NCBI GenBank assembly: GCA_900751035.1
Contig: CAADSF010000243.1
Span: 1-9,312, forward strand
Direction of reading: 5' to 3'
DNA: 9,312 bases
DNA from: an uncultured Oscillospiraceae bacterium
GTDB taxonomy: Bacteria; Bacillota; Clostridia; Oscillospirales; Oscillospiraceae
This document shows positions 4,845-9,312 of the stretch, piece after piece. A program made the translations under genes and the position numbers. Under the pieces are notes generated by a model that had not been told where the DNA came from, did not search any database, and worked only from the letters and a program-made list of their open reading frames with translations. Each line of letters begins with the position of its first letter. Position 1 is the stretch's first letter.

Positions 4845-6320
4845 GTGCGTATATCATGTGTTATCGGCGAAATATGTCCTGTTTTCCGAAAGCATTTTAG
4901 CGCGTTCCCCGGCGCAACAGCAGCACTGGAAATCACCGCGTTCGGCGTCTATGAAGCGTTTCTGAACGGGCAGCGGATCGGGAACGTCTTTCTCGCTCCC
5001 GGCTGGACAAGCTATCCGACGCGATTGCAGGTGCAGACCTATGCCCTGACGGCGCTGCTGCGCGAGGAAAACGAGCTGACCGTCACGCTCGGAAAGGGCT
5101 GGTTCGCCGGACGGATTTCCGCCGGTGTCTATCAGGCACTTGCGGACGGCCCTCGTCTGTTGGCAGCACTGCATCTGACCGGCGCGGACGGAACGCGGGA
5201 GTACGCGACCGATGAAAGCTGGCAATGGGCCGAGAGTCCGATCCGGTTCAGCGACATTTACGACGGCGAAACGTATGATGCGTACGTCACGCCGGAAAAC
5301 TGGCGCTTCTGCCGGACGGATACCTGCGGCAGGCAGATGCTGATCCCGCAGGAGGGCGAAATCGTTACGGAGCACGAGCGGCTTGGCTGGACAGGCGACG
5401 CGCAGGCTTCCATCCGTGCGATTGCCTGCACGTTTGACGGGAAGCGTTTCTTTGCAAAATGGCTGCGCGATATGGCAGCGGAGCAGCGTGAGGACGGTGC
5501 GGTTTCCCACTTTGTCCCCAATGCCGGCCTGTTTACGAAAGACCCCGCGCTGTTCTGCGGCGGCTCCGCGTGGGCCGACGCGGCGGCGATCTGCCCGTGG
5601 CAGCTCTATCAGGCCTACGGAGACAAGGCGCTTCTGCGCGAGCATCTGCCCATGATGCAGAAGTGGGTCGAATATGTACGCAGGACTGCCGGAGACGGCT
5701 GCATCTGGAGCACCGGTCACCACTACGGCGACTGGCTGGCGCTCGACGCCGGAGAGGGCAATTATACCGGCGCTTCCCGCAAGGAATTTATCGCAACGGC
5801 ATTCTATGCGCATTCCGTGCAGCTTCTGGCGCAGGCAATGGACGCGCTGGATATGGACGGTGCTGCACATCATCGGCTGTTTGAAGCAATCCGTGCCGCG
5901 CACCGGAACGCATTCCCAGACTGTCGAACGCAGACCGAATGCGCGCTGGCGCTGCATTTTGGCCTTGCGGCAAACCCTGACCGCGTTGCCGCGCAGCTTG
6001 CGGAACTGGTCCGGAGCAACGGGAATCGACTGACGACCGGTTTCGTCGGAACACCGTATTTGTTACACGCGCTGAGTGAAAACGGCTATGCGCAGACGGC
6101 CTACGACCTTCTTTTGCAGACAGAAGCCCCATCATGGCTGTTCTCCGTCAAAATGGGCGCAGCGACCGTCTGGGAGCATTGGGACAGCCGAAAGGCAGAC
6201 GGCTCGTTCTGGAGCACAGATATGAACTCGTTCAATCACCACGCCTACGGCGCGGTCGCCGACTGGCTGTACGCTGCGGCTGCTGAACGAAGAAAGCGTA
6301 CTCCCATTCTATACAGATGA
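4845..6320 (+). pseudogene. Deleted and truncated GH78 alpha-L-rhamnosidase
   Basis: The frame gives 491 residues, whereas GH78 enzymes usually have about 750-950. Residues 10-175 match the N-terminal bacterial rhamnosidase domain (G-V-Y-E-A-F-L-N-G, A-P-G-W-T-S-Y, G-K-G-W). At residues 178-180 the reading passes from that domain straight into the catalytic-domain motif E-R-L-G-W-T-G-D, normally preceded by D-C-P-Q-R-D. I estimate roughly 200 residues are missing. The rest of the alpha/alpha barrel follows: H-Y-G-D-W-L (293-298) and W-E-H-W (443-446), whose Glu 444 is the expected general base. After V-A-D-W-L-Y (471-476) the frame leaves the family and stops, so the C-terminal beta domain is gone. 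No ribosome site precedes the GTG at 4845, and the normal first residues seem replaced. Full-length enzymes remove rhamnose from glycans; this one probably does not. Confidence 0.85.
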
Positions 6321-6648
6321 AGTCGTATCAGAGACGCTGCGCCGTATCTGGAACGACTATGCCGCGCCGCTTCATATTTCAGAGCTTGCCGCTGCTGTCC
6401 ATCTGGAAGAAAATCATTTTATCCGTCGCTTCCACCGCACCATGGGGCAGACCCCCTATGCGTATCTTCGAACCTACCGGCTTGCGCTTGCAAAGCAGGC
6501 GATCGCATCCGGGAGTACGCTGACGCAGGCTGCGGAGAAAGTCGGATATCAAAACGCCGCATCCCTGTCCCGCGCATTGCGCACGAAAACGGATAAATAC
6601 TATTTCGATCTTCCGAAAAAATCAGCAGACTTCGCATCGAGGGCCTGA
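6283..6648 (+). pseudogene. 3' fragment of an AraC-family regulator
   Basis: A frame open through the end of the rhamnosidase remnant, shifted by one base relative to it, encodes about 121 residues matching the DNA-binding end of AraC/XylS regulators. L-H-I-S-E-L-A-A-A-V-H-L is the first helix-turn-helix, then F-I-R-R-F-H-R-T-M-G-Q-T-P-Y-A-Y-L, the linker helix R-L-A-L-A-K-Q-A-I, and the second helix-turn-helix with I/L-T-Q-A-A-E-K-V-G-Y-Q-N-A-A-S-L-S-R-A-L-R. The sensing domain (usually over 150 residues) is absent, and the usual G-x-S-P-x-x-Y-R end is replaced by an unrelated tail. An internal ATG at 6442 has no ribosome site. AraC regulators often control neighbouring sugar-degradation genes, so the original partner may have been the rhamnosidase. 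The remnant is probably not functional. Confidence 0.8.
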
Positions 6649-6656
6649 AAGATATC

Positions 6657-6685
6657 TTGCGAAGCACGTCACAGGATGCTAAAAT
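6657..6685 (+). promoter_or_regulatory. Probable promoter of the acetyltransferase gene
   Basis: TTGCGA (6657-6662, four of six) and TAAAAT (6680-6685, five of six) are 17 bases apart, and the -10 carries the TGn extension (6677-6679). It overlaps nothing coding except the region just after the AraC fragment and precedes the GNAT start by about 55 bases. Confidence 0.6.
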
Positions 6686-6711
6686 CAGCACAATGGGATA
6701 GGAACACACAT

Positions 6712-6738
6712 ATGACCGCGCCGAAAGGAGGACGCTGA
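6712..6738 (+). CDS. Possible eight-codon upstream ORF overlapping the GNAT ribosome site
   Basis: ATG 6712 opens eight codons (M-T-A-P-K-G-G-R) ending in TGA at 6736-6738, one base before the GNAT ATG. The GNAT Shine-Dalgarno AAAGGAGG lies inside it. A weak ATAGGA precedes it. It could be a short leader that couples translation, or chance. Confidence 0.2.
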   Translation: MTAPKGGR

Positions 6739-6739
6739 C

Positions 6740-7141
6740 ATGGAAATCAGAGCATATACGGAATACGACGAGGCGGAGATCCTTGGCTTGTACGCAAGCG
6801 TGGGCTGGACGGCCTACACGGACGATCCGGCGGCGCTGCGAAACGGTTTTGCAAATTCGCTTCTGACGCTGGCGGCCTATGAGAAAGCGGTACTTGCGGG
6901 GCTGATTCGCGTGGTAGGGGATGGGCATACGGTCATTTTTGTACAGGATATTCTGGTGCGGCCTCAATTCCAGCGGCACGGCATTGGCTCGGCGCTGCTT
7001 CAGGCTGTCCTGAATCGATATTCCAATGTGCGGCAAATCGAGCTTGTTACGGACGATACACCGGAAACCACGGCATTTTACCGGTCAATAGGCTTCCGGG
7101 AGCTGACCGCGCTCGGCTGCCGCGGATTTATGAAAATTTGA
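6740..7141 (+). CDS. GNAT-family N-acetyltransferase
   Basis: A complete 133-residue single-domain GNAT protein. The start ATG 6740 has an excellent AAAGGAGG (6724-6731) eight bases upstream. The acetyl-CoA-binding motif A is clear: strand and helix D-I-L-V-R-P-Q-F-Q-R-H-G-I-G-S-A-L-L (70-87), with Q78-R-H-G81-I-G83 fitting Q/R-x-x-G-x-G/A. Motif B follows as F-Y-R-S-I-G-F (113-119). The N-terminal region with G-W-T-A-Y (22-26) resembles small GNATs of Firmicutes often annotated as general acetyltransferases of unknown substrate. It would transfer acetyl from acetyl-CoA to an amine in the cytoplasm; the acceptor cannot be deduced. It has its own promoter and terminator and no partner gene, so it appears to be an independent intact unit between two wrecked loci. 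Confidence 0.93.
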   Translation: MEIRAYTEYDEAEILGLYASVGWTAYTDDPAALRNGFANSLLTLAAYEKAVLAGLIRVVGDGHTVIFVQDILVRPQFQRHGIGSALLQAVLNRYSNVRQIELVTDDTPETTAFYRSIGFRELTALGCRGFMKI

Positions 7142-7148
7142 AAAGAAC

Positions 7149-7177
7149 GGCGGAGAGGACAAAACATCCTCTCCGCC
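7149..7177. terminator. Terminator after the acetyltransferase gene
   Basis: A perfect 11-bp stem, GGCGGAGAGGA (7149-7159) with TCCTCTCCGCC (7167-7177), has a seven-base loop. It begins eight bases after the GNAT stop. The plus-strand tail is only moderately T-rich; the minus-strand tail is G-TTC-TTTT. It is probably bidirectional. Confidence 0.75.
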
Positions 7178-7186
7178 ACGCTTTAG

Positions 7187-7312
7187 ACATTTTGCTGTGT
7201 GGGTCAGCGAGTGGGTCAAGCCCGAAACAACCCACGCAATAACTGCACCGCAGGAATCAAAAATGGGGTGTTTTTGCTGGATGAGCATAACCGCTTTGAG
7301 TTGGAGGCATAA
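7187..7312 (+). other. Possible 3' remnant of a phage/ICE tyrosine integrase
   Basis: Between stops at 7184 and 7310 one frame reads V-G-Q-R-V-G-Q near its start and ends with N-G-V-F-L-L-D-E-H-N-R-F-E-L-E-A. From memory, V-G-Q-R/K-x-G-Q-type repeats are common in the variable C-terminal tails of tyrosine integrases of Firmicutes phages and conjugative elements. The eight-base direct repeat GTGGGTCA (7199-7206 and 7211-7218) underlies the motif. No catalytic residues are present, and the identification is weak. Confidence 0.25.
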
Positions 7313-7472
7313 GACGGTATCGGAAAAATCTCTTCCGCAAGCGCAGGGAGTGTGGGATACTGGCAATGAAAGCACATGGAAATGGGGGGCCGTGTTGAAA
7401 TCTGCTGCATTGCACGAAGCCGCCCGTTCGGAACACAATTTTGCTATCCGTGTGATGGAGAAGGAGCGTGCC

Positions 7473-8861
7473 ATGGATACCCTGCAAGCCCGGATCGTGC
7501 AGCTTGAACAGGAAAACGCGGCGCTGCGGGCGCTGCTCAAGAAGCACGGGATCGTGTATCCGGCGACGGCTGAAAATCAAATATCTGCGGCTGCTGGTCA
7601 GGGCAGTTGTATGCGCAAAAACGAGGTCACACCGCAGATGGCCTCGTTTTTCTATTCCTATTTCAGAGGCCGCAAGGACGTTTACAGCGTCCGCAGCCGC
7701 CTGAAGGACGGCAAGTCTGGATATTTTCCGGTTTGTACGCACTTTTGGGACTATGCGCTCTGCCCGAAAGCAACGAAGCAGAAAATCGCCTGCAAAGATT
7801 GCCCGAACCGGGCCTATAAGCCGCTGAACATCCGCGCTCTGCTCGCGCACCTGAAGGGCGAGCGGGAGAACGGCAGCGATGTTGTCGGCGTCTATCCGCT
7901 GCTCCCGGACGATACCTGCTATTTTCTCGTGTTCGACTTTGACGACCACGAGGGCGCGTTTCAGGGCAGCGAAAAAACAGCCTCGTGGCGGGATGAGGTC
8001 GACGCGCTCCGCAAAATATGCGAGCTGGAACAGATCGACGTGCTGGTCGAGCGCTTCCGTTCCGGACAGGGCGCACACGTCTGGATATTCTTTTCCGAGC
8101 CTGTTTCCGCGCAGAAGGCGCGGCAGTTCGGCCCGGCTCTGCTGACAAAGGGCGCGGAATCGGTCAGCCTGAAAAGCTTCCGCGCGTATGACCGAATGCT
8201 GCCATTGCAGGAGCATCTGCCGGAAGGGAAGCTCGGCAACCTGATCGCGCTGCCACTGCAGGGTCGGGCGCTGCAAAACGGAAACAGCGCGTTTGTCGAC
8301 GAAAGCTGGAACGCTTATCCGGATCAATGGGCCGTGCTGAAAAACACAAGGAAGCTGAGTGCAAAGGAAATCGAGGATAAAATCGCGGCGTGGACGCCGG
8401 AGGCGGGGCTCCTTGGCCCACTGGCCGAGGAATTGCAGGAGGCGGAAGAAAACGCGCAGAAAAGCTTCCTGCCGGAGAAGCCGTGGAGAAAAACAGAGCT
8501 TACACTGCACCCGGAGGATGCGGAGGGCCCGGTCAAGCTTGTATACGCCAACGGCGTTTTCATCAATAGTACAAATCTTCGGCCAAGGCCCCAAAACCAA
8601 CTCCGCAGACTCGCCGCCTATAAAAATCCGGAATTCCATAAAAAGCTGACAATGGGCTTCTCGACGATCGGGATACTGCGCATCGTGTATTGCGGCTATG
8701 ACGACGGAGATTTTATCTGCCTCCCGCGCGGCTGCGCGGAGAAGCTGAAGGAATTGTTGGAGGAAGCGGCAGTTCCATATCGCATAACCGACGAACGGCA
8801 ACCAGGCCGGAAGATCAAGGCTTCCTTTGCAGTGCTGGCCGAGCTACCGGAAAATCGGTGA
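7473..8861 (+). CDS. TOTE-type archaeo-eukaryotic primase, helicase half missing
   Basis: A 462-residue protein from ATG 7473, chosen because AAGGAG (7461-7466) lies six bases upstream and a leucine-zipper-like start (about 4-22, E-N-A-A-L-R-A-L-L) is usual for the family. The frame is open further upstream, but without family resemblance. Landmarks: F-R-G-R-K-D-V-Y (64-71); a Cys set C88, C97, C107, C110 that could bind zinc; G-V-Y-P-L-L; metal-binding D155-F-D157-D of primases; R-S-G-Q-G-A-H-V-W-I-F-F with H202; Y-D-R with D240; G-N-L-I-A-L-P-L-Q; N-G-N-S-A-F-V-D; Y-P-D-Q-W. A second conserved region (about 352-450) normally leads into an SF2 helicase. Here the family match stops at A-S-F (450-452), after which ten foreign residues and a stop follow. 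No Walker motifs remain. Full-length relatives combine primase, helicase and often nuclease in mobile-element conflict systems. It may be an orphan primase or a pseudogene. Confidence 0.85.
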   Translation: MDTLQARIVQLEQENAALRALLKKHGIVYPATAENQISAAAGQGSCMRKNEVTPQMASFFYSYFRGRKDVYSVRSRLKDGKSGYFPVCTHFWDYALCPKATKQKIACKDCPNRAYKPLNIRALLAHLKGERENGSDVVGVYPLLPDDTCYFLVFDFDDHEGAFQGSEKTASWRDEVDALRKICELEQIDVLVERFRSGQGAHVWIFFSEPVSAQKARQFGPALLTKGAESVSLKSFRAYDRMLPLQEHLPEGKLGNLIALPLQGRALQNGNSAFVDESWNAYPDQWAVLKNTRKLSAKEIEDKIAAWTPEAGLLGPLAEELQEAEENAQKSFLPEKPWRKTELTLHPEDAEGPVKLVYANGVFINSTNLRPRPQNQLRRLAAYKNPEFHKKLTMGFSTIGILRIVYCGYDDGDFICLPRGCAEKLKELLEEAAVPYRITDERQPGRKIKASFAVLAELPENR

Positions 8862-9105
8862 AGCGGTTGGACTGAGTCCGAACACCATCCGCAAGCACAT
8901 TCGGTCGCTCGAAGAACATGGCCTGCTCTTGACAGGGCCGACGATGGTAACAAGGAAAGATGGCTGCAAGCGCAACGGCAATCTGCAATTCACCATCCGT
9001 CCGATTCAGGCTGCGCTCCGGCAGGACTATGATCGGCAGATGCAGAAGCTGGACGAGGACGTAGCAAGGAGGGAATATGCCAATTTCATCGAAAACACAG
9101 GTTAA
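8827..9105 (+). pseudogene. 3' part of a helix-turn-helix protein of conjugative elements
   Basis: A frame overlapping the last 35 bases of the primase gene, one base out of phase with it, encodes 92 residues beginning L-Q-C-W-P-S-Y-R-K-I-G. It contains a winged-helix DNA-binding motif (A-V-G-L-S-P-N-T-I-R-K-H-I-R-S-L-E-E-H-G-L) followed by R-N-G-N-L-Q-F-T-I-R-P-I-Q. I recognise this pattern from helix-turn-helix proteins of about 130-150 residues in Clostridia integrative conjugative elements, whose first 40 or so residues precede the Q-C-x-P-S-Y motif. Those residues and the ribosome site are missing here. Only a TTG at 8827 could start it, so translation is doubtful unless by frameshift from the primase. 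The C-terminal part (about 60-92) is helical. Exact role in the elements is unknown to me; DNA binding in replication or transfer control is likely. Confidence 0.7.
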
Positions 9106-9312
9106 GCGCACAGCCCGAACACCACGCCCACGCCGTCGCGCCCGTGTTGACGGTTTGTGCGGCTTTCGCAGCCTAGCCGAGCGCGTACCCACAGGGGGCC
9201 TCAAAGCCGGACATTGCGCCGCCGTGCGGGAGCGCTGCGGGAACGGGAAGTGCAGAAGGAAACCGCCAGCGGGCGAATTTCGGCGGAGGGAGAAGCCGCA
9301 AGCGGCAAGGCA
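9077..9312 (+). CDS. Doubtful arginine-rich open frame, runs off the window
   Basis: ATG 9077 follows AAGGAGGG closely (about four bases from GGAGG) and overlaps the end of the helix-turn-helix frame by 29 bases. It stays open to the window edge, at least 78 codons. The product is extremely Arg, Pro, Gly and Cys rich (T-P-R-P-R-R-R-A-R near the start), as expected of an accidental frame through GC-rich DNA. I recognise no domain. The ribosome-site-like sequence is the only argument for it. The DNA itself may be a non-coding region of a conjugative element, such as sequence upstream of mobilisation genes. Confidence 0.2.
   Translation, partial: MPISSKTQVKRTARTPRPRRRARVDGLCGFRSLAERVPTGGLKAGHCAAVRERCGNGKCRRKPPAGEFRRREKPQAAR

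Noticed and set aside
4854..5957. 367-codon minus-strand frame opposite the rhamnosidase
   Set aside because: Same reasoning: antisense of a recognised GH78 coding frame, with no ribosome site and no domain.
6630..6664. Inverted repeat CTTCGCA / TGCGAAG around the AraC fragment stop
   Set aside because: Seven-base arms with a 21-base loop and no T-run; too weak to call a terminator or operator.
7197..7472. N-terminal extension of the primase frame starting with GTG at 7197
   Set aside because: The frame is open, but no ribosome site precedes 7197. The extra 92 residues show no family resemblance and overlap a different, more protein-like frame. The ATG at 7473 has a good ribosome site and the typical family start.
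7257..8801. 514-codon minus-strand frame opposite the primase gene
   Set aside because: It is a GC-rich antisense shadow of a gene with strong family motifs on the plus strand. Its product is rich in Arg and Leu without domains.
1..9312. CRISPR arrays, tRNA or rRNA genes, complete insertion sequences
   Set aside because: Scanning both strands showed no spaced direct-repeat series, no tRNA-like cloverleaf, no rRNA sequence and no transposase with terminal inverted repeats.

Overview
The window looks like chromosomal DNA of a Gram-positive anaerobe of the class Clostridia, probably a gut Oscillospirales-type organism. This rests on strong AGGAGG-type ribosome sites, sigma-A promoters, U-tract terminators and the gene content: TetR and AraC regulators, an ECF sigma fragment, a GH78 rhamnosidase and a TOTE-type primase. 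Assignment below class is inference. Base composition is mosaic: the line of 60 bases at 1561 has 15 G/C, whereas the line at 3961 has 40 G/C.

Layout. Bases 26-710 hold a TetR regulator (minus strand) with a textbook promoter overlapped by a near-perfect 38-bp palindrome, very likely its own operator. Bases 746-782 form a strong hairpin. Bases 960-2692 are an AT-rich, all-minus-strand block of four small genes, unlike their GC-rich surroundings: a double zinc-ribbon protein, a coiled-coil protein ending in a divergent GIY-YIG-like domain, a PH/GRAM-like small protein and a 68-residue charged protein. A terminator-like hairpin (2846-2884) lies beyond its upstream end. This block is the best candidate for an undescribed system.

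Bases 2973-3480 are a gene graveyard. A 5' fragment of an ECF sigma factor (minus) meets a fragment of an ABC-exporter membrane domain (plus), followed by an intact plus-strand terminator. Bases 3581-4637 hold an intact membrane-anchored glycerophosphodiester phosphodiesterase with its own promoter. Bases 4845-6320 hold a GH78 alpha-L-rhamnosidase that lost an internal block at a short ERL repeat and lost its 3' end. It runs directly into the DNA-binding half of an AraC-family regulator (about 6283-6648). Bases 6657-7177 hold an intact GNAT acetyltransferase with promoter and terminator.

Bases 7187-7312 may be the tail of a phage/ICE-type integrase. Bases 7473-8861 encode the archaeo-eukaryotic primase half of a TOTE-family protein. 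Its usual helicase half is missing, because the gene joins at about 8826 to the 3' part of a helix-turn-helix protein of the kind carried by integrative conjugative elements. From 9106 to the end there is GC-rich sequence with one doubtful arginine-rich frame.

The intact, apparently working units are TetR, the AT-rich operon, the phosphodiesterase and the acetyltransferase. Between them lie at least four truncated or fused genes, so the region reads as accessory DNA that has suffered repeated deletion and insertion. An assembly or binning artefact must be excluded before the joins are taken as biology. Stretches without genes: 641-959 (operator, promoter, hairpin, then little), 2693-3127 (promoter, inverted repeat, terminator, sigma fragment), 3343-3644 (terminator and phosphodiesterase promoter), 4638-4844 (nothing assignable), 7142-7472 (terminator, possible integrase tail, otherwise nothing).
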